The notes beneath the pieces were generated by a model. The model saw nothing but the letters and a program-made list of their open reading frames with translations, did no database searches and had not been told where the DNA came from. From Gammaproteobacteria bacterium UBA3532 (GTDB taxonomy: Bacteria; Pseudomonadota; Gammaproteobacteria; Enterobacterales; UBA3532), in NCBI GenBank assembly GCA_002376965.1, contig DFOV01000313.1, positions 1 to 32,201 of the forward strand: a stretch of DNA of 32,201 nucleotides. Direction: 5' to 3'. Positions 8,306-14,680 of this stretch are shown here, piece after piece (within the stretch, counting starts at the first letter, position 1; each line of letters begins with the position of its first letter). Made by a program: the position numbers and the translations under genes.

Positions 8306-9895
8306 ATGGCAGAATCTTATTCTCGGCTGAAGTTTATTGTTGTGGATGATTTTCCACAATTTCGTCATGCCGTCAAAAATATGCTTGAATCTTTTGGAGC
8401 AACAGATATAGATCTCGCTGCCCGTGGTGAGGACGCGTTGCGAATGATGCGCAATCACCAGTACGATGTTATTTTGTGTGACTATAATCTGGGAACAGGT
8501 AAAAATGGTCAGCAAGTACTGGAAGAGGCAAGTTATTATCGGCTGCTTAGTCAATCTACGTCGTTTATGATGCTCACCGCTGAAACCAGTAGTGAAATGG
8601 TGCTTGGTGCTCTTGAGTATCAACCGGATGATTACCTGACCAAACCTTTCAATAAAGAAATGCTAAAAGCTCGGTTGGACAAAGTCTTGCGGCGTAGCCA
8701 GGAGTTTATGCCTGTTACTTTAGCTTGGGATCGCGGGCATCATGATGATGCTTTAGCCCAGTGTGAAGGGCTTTTAGAGCGTAAAACTAAATATAAACTG
8801 CACTGTTTCAAGCTTAAAGCTGAGCTGCTGATGGAAATGAAGGCCTACCCAAGGGCCGAGAAAATATATGAGCAGGTTTTAAAGGCTCGCAAGCAGTCGT
8901 GGGCCTTGATGGGCATTGGTAAAGCATGCTTCTACCAAGAAAACTATCCGCGAGCAAGAGAAGCTTTTGATGCTCTTTTGTCTATGAACCGATCCTTTGT
9001 TGCTGCTTATGATTGGTTGGCTCGAGTTGATGAAGCAGAAGGAAACATCGAAAGCGCATTTGACCATGTAAAATCCGCTACTCGTTTGTCGCCTCGGGTC
9101 ATTGATCGCCAAGCCTGGTTAGGTCGGTTATCTACCGAAAGTGGCGATGTTCAGACAGCAGTAAATGCCTTTCGGACGGCTGTTAGGCTAAGTAAGAACT
9201 CCAGTTTAAAGCGCCCGGAGAACTATGTAGAACTTGCCAGTGCTTTATTGCAAGCAGGGAATAGCGATGCGGATAGCAGCAATAAAACTTCTATGGTTAA
9301 AGAAGCGCTACAGACGATGGTCGATACCCGCCGTTTGTTCAACGAGCGTCCAGAAATAAAAGTAAAAACATTTCTCGTCGATGGTGATGCTTATCTTTCG
9401 ATCGGTAATAAAGATGATGCCAAGAGAGCTTTGGAGCGTGCGGTCGAGTTATACGAGACAGTAGAGGAGGAAATATTGGACAAGGATGATGGCTCCAAGC
9501 TTATTAGTGGATTGGAACAAACAGGCCAGCTTCACTTGGTTTCTCGTGTAAATAATGTTTTAGATGGTAAGCGACCCGAGGATGAGCCGGTCGATGAGGG
9601 GGCTGATTCAGAAGCGAATGAAGCAGGTGTATCACTTTATCAGCAAGGTAAACTGGAAGAAGCGTTAGAGGCTTTCGACAAAGCAATGGAGCTCAGTCCG
9701 AATAGTTTGGCCGTTCACCTGAACGCCGCTCAAGCAAACTTGAAATTTATTGAAGTGAACGGCGCAACCAAGGAGCGCATGGATAAAGTGCGTCGTTTAT
9801 TGGCCTATATTAAGCGAACTTTATTAAAAGATACATCGAATCAACGTTTTGACAAACTTTTGCGTATATTTGAGAGTTTGTACAATAAGGGGTAG
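8306..9895 (+). CDS. Response regulator: receiver domain fused to TPR repeats
   Basis: A 529-residue cytoplasmic protein. The N-terminal receiver covers about residues 8-130: acidic pair VVDDF, phosphoacceptor Asp59 in VILCDYNLGTGKNG, Thr in MMLTAET, and Lys in DDYLTKPFN. The rest is helical with tetratricopeptide-type repeats (for example AYPRAEKIYEQVLKARKQSW, NYPRAREAFDALLSMNRSFV, and KLEEALEAFDKAMELSPNSL). There is no DNA-binding, cyclase or other enzymatic output, so phosphorylation probably controls a protein-protein contact made by the TPR part. The stop codon overlaps a possible GTG of the following histidine kinase, so the two are almost certainly one operon and likely partners. A repeat element sits directly upstream. 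Confidence 0.88.
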   Translation: MAESYSRLKFIVVDDFPQFRHAVKNMLESFGATDIDLAARGEDALRMMRNHQYDVILCDYNLGTGKNGQQVLEEASYYRLLSQSTSFMMLTAETSSEMVLGALEYQPDDYLTKPFNKEMLKARLDKVLRRSQEFMPVTLAWDRGHHDDALAQCEGLLERKTKYKLHCFKLKAELLMEMKAYPRAEKIYEQVLKARKQSWALMGIGKACFYQENYPRAREAFDALLSMNRSFVAAYDWLARVDEAEGNIESAFDHVKSATRLSPRVIDRQAWLGRLSTESGDVQTAVNAFRTAVRLSKNSSLKRPENYVELASALLQAGNSDADSSNKTSMVKEALQTMVDTRRLFNERPEIKVKTFLVDGDAYLSIGNKDDAKRALERAVELYETVEEEILDKDDGSKLISGLEQTGQLHLVSRVNNVLDGKRPEDEPVDEGADSEANEAGVSLYQQGKLEEALEAFDKAMELSPNSLAVHLNAAQANLKFIEVNGATKERMDKVRRLLAYIKRTLLKDTSNQRFDKLLRIFESLYNKG

Positions 9896-9906
9896 TGGGG
9901 AGTAAT

Positions 9907-10578
9907 ATGTCGAACAAACTCGATTTTTCTACAATTTTAGCGTCTTCAGTTCACGATATGAAAAACAGTATTGGTATGATGCTTTTTTCTATCGACGAGA
10001 TGCTTGCTGCTGAACCGGAAAATAAAGAGAGATTAGGGCAACTGCATTATGATGTGCTGCGAGTGAATAACTACCTTATTCAGCTCATGGTATTGTATAA
10101 AATGGATATGGAAGCCTACATGTTTAATGTTACCGAGCATGAAATCTATGATTTTTTGCTTGAGCAGGTTGCCAGGAACCAATCCATTATTTCCAGTAAA
10201 GGTATTGAGACGGAGATTGATGCTGATGACATGATTATCGGCTATTTTGATTCCAGCCTTATTGGTGGTTTGGTTAATAATATTGTGACCAATGCCGTCC
10301 GCTATACGGATAAAAAGCTGAGACTTAGTTCTTATGAAGAAGATGGCTATGTCGTGATTCGTATCGAAGACGATGGACGAGGCTATCCAGAACAGATGTT
10401 AGGCGATGTAAGCCGATTTGAATGGGGAGTTGATTTTGTCAGTGGTAGTACTGGCTTTGGCCTCTATTTCAGCTCGCAAGTTGCCCAGGCGCATGAAAAC
10501 GATGGGAAAACAGGGTTTGTGCGGCTGGAAAATGGCGGAGCCCTTGGCGGGGGGGTGTTTTCTCTCTATCTTCCATAG
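9907..10578 (+). CDS. Soluble histidine kinase with no sensor domain
   Basis: I choose ATG 9907 with GGGGAG four bases upstream; a GTG at 9895 overlapping the previous stop gives four more residues. The 223-residue protein has no membrane segment or PAS/GAF sensor. The N-terminus carries an H-box-like segment ILASSVHDMKNSIGMML (His16), then a dimerisation helix pair, and the HATPase domain: N-box GLVNNIVTNAVRY, G1 IEDDGRGYP, G2 GSTGFGLYFSSQ. All nucleotide-binding boxes look intact. Because the preceding gene encodes a receiver-TPR protein with translational overlap, that protein is the obvious phosphotransfer or binding partner; the signal may reach the kinase through the TPR domain or another receptor. 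A hairpin follows at 10588-10627. Confidence 0.85.
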   Translation: MSNKLDFSTILASSVHDMKNSIGMMLFSIDEMLAAEPENKERLGQLHYDVLRVNNYLIQLMVLYKMDMEAYMFNVTEHEIYDFLLEQVARNQSIISSKGIETEIDADDMIIGYFDSSLIGGLVNNIVTNAVRYTDKKLRLSSYEEDGYVVIRIEDDGRGYPEQMLGDVSRFEWGVDFVSGSTGFGLYFSSQVAQAHENDGKTGFVRLENGGALGGGVFSLYLP

Positions 10579-10587
10579 TCTGGTTTG

Positions 10588-10627
10588 CAGACAAGCGTCG
10601 CTATATTGTTATTGCAACGCTTGTCTG
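10588..10627 (+). terminator. Hairpin after the receiver-TPR/kinase operon
   Basis: CAGACAAGCGT (10588-10598) and ACGCTTGTCTG (10617-10627) form a perfect 11-bp stem with an 18-base loop, ten bases after the kinase stop. Only a weak T-rich stretch follows (ATTTAAG), so it may be a poor terminator or an mRNA 3'-end stabiliser. Confidence 0.45.
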
Positions 10628-10708
10628 ATTTAAGCACCTGTCTGTTTTCAATAGATGGCAGATTTTAATAGATACTAAATTTATGAAAGGACTTGTTGAA
10701 AAGAGGCG

Positions 10709-11374
10709 CTAGAAGCTACCCAGTGCTTCGACCACTTGAAATTCACCTTCTCCCGTCATTTCATCATCGGTTGCAAGGTAACGAAAGCCGAAAATATAGG
10801 TTCTTGATTCGAAGTTCATCGTAATGTTATTGGCATCAACCCCATCTGAGCACAAGGCTTGATGTATTTCTTCCGTGGCTAGTTCTATTGATTCCAGCTC
10901 GGCTTCAACCCCGCAGTTGGTACTGCCTGTCCAGTCTGCATCTGCAAATTTAAATACTTCTATGCCGCCGCTTACGTCCAAAACTAAACTATAAATTCCA
11001 TTGGTATAGGTCAGGTGATTGGTGGTTCCCCAGTCACCCCCAATTCCGCGTATAAACATGTCAACGCCTGTATCATCACCTGAATCTAAAGAAAGCGGCG
11101 AGTTATCAGGTTCTGGAGCTTCTGGTTCCGGCTCAGGCTCAGGTGTTGGTTCAGGTTCAGGTTCAGGTGTTGGTTCTGGGTCAGGTTCAGGTGTTGGTTC
11201 TGGGTCAGGCGCTGGTTCTGTGCCTCCATCGGTTTCCGAGCCAGAATCCGTTCCAGTCGATACTGAAGTATTGTCAGTCTCGCCTTGGCTACAGCCTGTA
11301 CCACAGATCCCGCCATCAGAGCAGGCGCTGAGTTGCAGGAGTAGGGTGATTAAAGCGGATAATCTAAGCATCAT
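10709..11374 (-). CDS. Pro/Glu-rich lipoprotein with possible carbohydrate-binding-like domain
   Basis: Start taken at ATG 11374, which overlaps the TGA of the upstream lipoprotein gene (TGATG) and implies coupled translation; a GTG (11377) and a second ATG (11371) are alternatives. Signal peptide ends in lipobox LQLSAC, so the mature protein starts at Cys, followed by SDGGICGTGC, much like the upstream gene's CSEGGMGGTG. Next is a low-complexity spacer of Pro-Glu-Pro-Asp/Thr repeats, about 45 residues, and a C-terminal domain of ~120 residues starting FIRGIGGDWGTTNHLTY, with VLDVSGGIEVFKFADADW and two Cys. That pattern resembles the small beta-sandwich modules attached to pullulanases, but this is a guess. 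The Asp at +2 position is absent (Ser follows Cys), suggesting outer-membrane sorting. Third gene of a DUF6502-led operon. Confidence 0.72.
   Translation of the reverse strand: MMLRLSALITLLLQLSACSDGGICGTGCSQGETDNTSVSTGTDSGSETDGGTEPAPDPEPTPEPDPEPTPEPEPEPTPEPEPEPEAPEPDNSPLSLDSGDDTGVDMFIRGIGGDWGTTNHLTYTNGIYSLVLDVSGGIEVFKFADADWTGSTNCGVEAELESIELATEEIHQALCSDGVDANNITMNFESRTYIFGFRYLATDDEMTGEGEFQVVEALGSF
11139..11210. repeat. 24-bp tandem repeat, three units, inside a lipoprotein gene
   Basis: Three near-identical 24-bp units at 11139-11162, 11163-11186 and 11187-11210 (first unit starts TCAGGTGTTGGTTCAGGTTC), embedded in a longer GGTTCAGG-rich tract from about 11105. On the coding (minus) strand each unit specifies eight residues of the Pro-Glu/Pro-Asp/Pro-Thr spacer. 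Being a multiple of three, copy-number change would lengthen or shorten the spacer without frameshift. Confidence 0.85.
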
Positions 11375-12384
11375 CACATCTTGTGTATAGTCAGATCAAA
11401 AAACTCGTCACCAGTGAAACCGGCTTCCAAGTAATAATATCCAGGGGGCAGGTACTGTTCATCAAGCTTGCTTGAATCCAGTTCCGCTGGTAGCGTTACT
11501 TCGACGCGCTTAGCACCTTCTAGACGGAAGTAAGTGCCTTGCTCTACGGTGATATACGCCTCATAGTAGCCATCCGTATCATTGTAAAACATGATGGCAT
11601 CGTCCGAGGGATTCCATTGGTTGAAATCGCCGACGAAATATAACCGCTTGTTGGCGGCAGATTTTGCTCTCAGCTGCTCTTCAGTATATAACGTAATAAG
11701 GCCTGCATTAGTCTGCTCATCATAGCTGAATCTGATTAGATAAGAGCCAGCTGCGATCGTGAAGCTCTGTGCTTCATCAGCACACGAAAGGTCGCTTGGC
11801 ACCCCTGATAATAGGTGGGCTTCTGGCTGGTTGACCGCAGGTAGACCACAAATGACGCTGCTTTCTTCGCCTAAATCAGCGATAACGAATGCTGTATCTT
11901 GCCCAAGCTCCAGTTCAATCGAATATATGCTACTGACAGGATCAAAATCTAGCCGCATTTCCGCATTTGCCACATCTACGAGTTCTGGTGCTATAAGATA
12001 AAAAGCATTAGGGCTTTCCACGCCCTCGAACTTGTCTCCGAGGATAGGGGGCTGTACAGGATCGGGTAGCGGTGGATCGGTTGGTGTGCCATCGGAGCCG
12101 TCTGGTGTGCTGGGCTCTATATCAGGTGTATCAGGCTCTAGATCGGGAGCCGTATCTGGCTCGCTAGGCGTTGGTTCGCTGGGATTTTCGCCAGAAACGT
12201 CCGGTTGTTGGTCAGGCTTTTCGGTGGGCGCGTCTGTTCCAACAGCTCTGTCTCCAGTTCCACCCATGCCGCCTTCAGAGCAGCCTATCAGCAGGCTGGC
12301 GAGGCTAGTAGCGAAAATAAACACGAGTGAATGGCTGATGTTACGCCAAGAGATAGACCAATGAGTAGGGGGGCGATCGTGCAT
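11374..12384 (-). CDS. Pro/Asp-rich lipoprotein with CBM48-like C-terminal segment
   Basis: 336 residues. A long basic/hydrophobic signal (HSLVFIFATSLASLLIGC) ends in lipobox LLIGC; the mature N-terminus CSEGGMGGTGDR is close to that of the next lipoprotein. A spacer of about 75 residues rich in Pro, Glu, Asp, Thr and Ser follows. The soluble part has an unfamiliar central region (FYLIAPELVDVANAEMRLDF to LITLYTEEQL, with two Cys) and then RLYFVGDFNQWNPSDDAIMF with YYEAYITVEQGTYFRLEGA, which resembles the VYFxGDFNxW strands of glycogen/starch-binding CBM48-type folds. Ligand binding is unproven. The ATG is one base past the TAG of the DUF6502 gene, with GGATTAGC before it, and the stop overlaps the next lipoprotein gene, so the three form a tight operon. 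Confidence 0.72.
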   Translation of the reverse strand: MHDRPPTHWSISWRNISHSLVFIFATSLASLLIGCSEGGMGGTGDRAVGTDAPTEKPDQQPDVSGENPSEPTPSEPDTAPDLEPDTPDIEPSTPDGSDGTPTDPPLPDPVQPPILGDKFEGVESPNAFYLIAPELVDVANAEMRLDFDPVSSIYSIELELGQDTAFVIADLGEESSVICGLPAVNQPEAHLLSGVPSDLSCADEAQSFTIAAGSYLIRFSYDEQTNAGLITLYTEEQLRAKSAANKRLYFVGDFNQWNPSDDAIMFYNDTDGYYEAYITVEQGTYFRLEGAKRVEVTLPAELDSSKLDEQYLPPGYYYLEAGFTGDEFFDLTIHKM

Positions 12385-12385
12385 G

Positions 12386-13234
12386 CTAATCCGGTTCCTG
12401 TGTCTTAGTTACATCGTGTTGTTCGACAGCTTGTTCGAAGTAATAAACGCCAACACCGGCTCGTATTCGTTCTTGTGCGGATGGCGTAGTTCGCTTTTCG
12501 TTGACGTCCGAGTCATAACTAGATAGCCACCCATTGATCTGTTCGAGCAAAGCCTGTGCTTGTTGTCGGCTTAAATGTCTGATTTTTGGCAAATCATCAA
12601 CATGCAGATTATCATAACTAACGAAGCGTTGATAGAAAGCTTCTTCCAGATCGGTATTAATATTGTGACTAACGGTGTTGAGAAGGTCGGCACCTGCAAC
12701 CCCCATTAGTTCCACTTTATAAATGTCATCGTGCTGCGGAACATAAGCGCGGGTGCAAAGTTTAATCGTTCCGTCGGACTTTTTCTCCACCGCTCCCACG
12801 CGTATCAGCTCGTCGAGCACAGCGCGGGCTGGCATGTCTCCGCTGTAGTCTTTGATTAGGTCACTAAAGGAGGGGCTGCCTTCGCTGAGTAACAGTTCAA
12901 GTGGCTCGCCTTGTTTAGTGGTATATTTTAAGTCGGTAAGCCAGCCACGAATTACGCGGGCAGCTCGATTGAGTTGCTTTTGTTCAATGATTTTTGCTAT
13001 GGGGGGAAGGCCACGAAGCCTGGCTACTTCTTTTCTATTAAGACCGGTTAAAACAGCAACGCGGGAATCGGTTTGCTTCTTGCCTTTAATCTTGAAATCC
13101 TGGGATGCGGAATCAACATAGGCGCGTCGCGCGATCTCGGCAAACGCGGAGAAAGGTACGTTATATTTCAGCAACACTCGGGCTACGGGGCGTAGCAAGC
13201 GATAAATAGCTGTATTGATGGTTGTCTCACTCAT
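12386..13234 (-). CDS. DUF6502 family protein
   Basis: 282 residues, cytoplasmic, with no signal peptide. The N-terminal part (YRLLRPVARVLLKYNVPFSAFAEIARRAYVDSA, then SRVAVLTGLNRKEVARL) is the recognisable DUF6502 signature and looks like a winged-helix or other helix-turn-helix fold: the VAVLTGLNRKEVARLR stretch would be the recognition helix pair. The remainder contains a second helical segment (DLIKDYSGDMPARAVLDELIRVGAVEKK) also reminiscent of a winged helix. The family has no proven function; a DNA-binding regulator is my inference. Its gene leads an operon of two lipoproteins, with start of the next gene one base past its stop, and is divergent from the diguanylate cyclase gene across 165 bp. 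I recall that DUF6502 genes often precede exported-protein genes, which agrees with this layout. Confidence 0.8.
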   Translation of the reverse strand: MSETTINTAIYRLLRPVARVLLKYNVPFSAFAEIARRAYVDSASQDFKIKGKKQTDSRVAVLTGLNRKEVARLRGLPPIAKIIEQKQLNRAARVIRGWLTDLKYTTKQGEPLELLLSEGSPSFSDLIKDYSGDMPARAVLDELIRVGAVEKKSDGTIKLCTRAYVPQHDDIYKVELMGVAGADLLNTVSHNINTDLEEAFYQRFVSYDNLHVDDLPKIRHLSRQQAQALLEQINGWLSSYDSDVNEKRTTPSAQERIRAGVGVYYFEQAVEQHDVTKTQEPD

Positions 13235-13399
13235 GTGGGAATTTTATCCCATAGCTAGACTGCTTGCAACATCGCTAAGCTATTTTAGTGAAAAAGTCGA
13301 TGTGTGCCCAGCAATTGTTGATAAATTCTAGCGATTTATAGATAGCGAGGCTGTCTAGCTGCTATATTTTTAACACGATAGTCGATTTTGGAAAGCTAT

Positions 13400-14680
13400 A
13401 TGGCCATAGCCGGTAAGGTTTTATTGATTGAGGATAGCCGCTCCTTTGCTGCGATCATGCAAAAATGGATAACAATGAAACTGGGTTGCCAGACTATAAT
13501 TGCTCGCACATACAAGGAAGCAAAACTTGAACTTGAAAAAAGTGACAAGAAATTCTTGGCGGCCATTGTCGATCTTAATCTACCGGATGCCGTCGGCGAA
13601 ACCATAGTAGACCTACCGATCAAGTACGACATTCCATCTATTGTGATGACTGGCTCTGCAGATGAAGAATTGCGTCAGACGTTAAAGCGCAAGCCGATCA
13701 TTGATTATCTCATTAAGAGTTCGACTGGTGCGATAGAGCATGCAATAAACTTGATAAGACGCATGCACCTGAATAAACGAACGCGAATTCTGGTTGTCGA
13801 TGATTCGCGAATGGTGCAGCACTACCTCAAAACATTACTGATTCGGCATCGATATAAAGTGACAACGGCTTCAGACGCTAAACAGGCGGCTGCTGCACTT
13901 GGTTCTTACCCAGATATCCGCTTAGCCATCATTGATCATTCTATGCCAGGCATGACTGGAGAGGAGTTCATTGCAAATATACGTAGAAAGTATAACTTTG
14001 AACGACTCGCTATCATTGGCATTTCTGGAGCAAAAAAGGAGCTTGGTGCGGTAATGATGATGAAGGCAGGGGCAAATGATTTTATTACCAAGCCTTTTAT
14101 CGTCGAAGAATTTTATCTAAGAATTCAGCAAAATGTTCAAATTGTCGAACAAATGCAGCAAATCAAGGCTTATGCGAATCAAGATTTCTTAACGGGTTTA
14201 TACAATCGCCGTTTTTTATTTCAGCAAGGGGAGAAGTTATTTAAAACGTCACGCATTGCTGGACGGAGTATTGGTGCCATTATGGTGGATATTGATCATT
14301 TTAAGAATATCAATGATACCTATGGCCATCAAGCAGGCGATATTGTTCTGAAATGTATTGCGGAAAAAATTAAAGCGGCTTGTGGCCCCGGTGAGATCGT
14401 CGCGCGCTACGGTGGAGAAGAGTTTTGTTGGTTGGCTCTTCTTGGAGAGCGAGGGACGTTGGGTATGTTGAGACGGGTAGAGGATCTGAGGTCTAAAATC
14501 GAACAGCAATGTATTGAAACTAATAGTGGCAGTATTTCTGTAACTATCAGTGCCGGTGTATCTTTTAATGAAGAAGCTGAATCTTTGGATAAGTTGTTAA
14601 ATGGTGCGGATCAGTCACTTTATTTGGCTAAAGAGGCAGGGCGAAACAGGGTCAACTGGGGCGACAGGTTAGGTGCGTAG
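13400..14680 (+). CDS. Double-receiver diguanylate cyclase (REC-REC-GGDEF)
   Basis: Makes cyclic di-GMP from two GTP under control of receiver phosphorylation; cytoplasmic. Start taken at ATG 13400 with GGAAAG five bases upstream; a TTG at 13388 is in frame but unlikely. REC1 (about 5-125) has LLIEDS and Asp58 in AAIVDLNLP; REC2 (about 130-250) has ILVVDDS, Asp179 in LAIIDHSMPGMTG, and Lys in FITKPF. The GGDEF domain (about 260-420) has DFLTGLYNRRF, VDIDHFKNINDTYGHQAGD, and the signature RYGGEEF at 338-342, so it should be active. The inhibitory I-site (RxxD, expected at 329-332) is replaced by Gly-Pro-Gly-Glu, so product feedback through that site should be lost. Two-receiver cyclases of this order are PleD-like in layout. 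The gene overlaps the following CHASE2 cyclase by 8 bases. Confidence 0.92.
   Translation: MAIAGKVLLIEDSRSFAAIMQKWITMKLGCQTIIARTYKEAKLELEKSDKKFLAAIVDLNLPDAVGETIVDLPIKYDIPSIVMTGSADEELRQTLKRKPIIDYLIKSSTGAIEHAINLIRRMHLNKRTRILVVDDSRMVQHYLKTLLIRHRYKVTTASDAKQAAAALGSYPDIRLAIIDHSMPGMTGEEFIANIRRKYNFERLAIIGISGAKKELGAVMMMKAGANDFITKPFIVEEFYLRIQQNVQIVEQMQQIKAYANQDFLTGLYNRRFLFQQGEKLFKTSRIAGRSIGAIMVDIDHFKNINDTYGHQAGDIVLKCIAEKIKAACGPGEIVARYGGEEFCWLALLGERGTLGMLRRVEDLRSKIEQQCIETNSGSISVTISAGVSFNEEAESLDKLLNGADQSLYLAKEAGRNRVNWGDRLGA

Noticed and set aside
8177..8623. Minus-strand 148-codon frame covering the repeat element end
   Set aside because: It runs from the repeat element into the antisense of the receiver domain; no family features, so not a gene.
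11019..11390. Plus-strand Gly/Ser/Val-rich frame of about 123 codons
   Set aside because: It is the antisense reading of the Pro/Glu repeat tract in the minus-strand lipoprotein gene; low complexity only, no domain.
12032..12364. Plus-strand 110-codon Gly/Ser-rich frame
   Set aside because: Antisense shadow of the second lipoprotein's Pro/Asp spacer, which has a real signal peptide and operon context.
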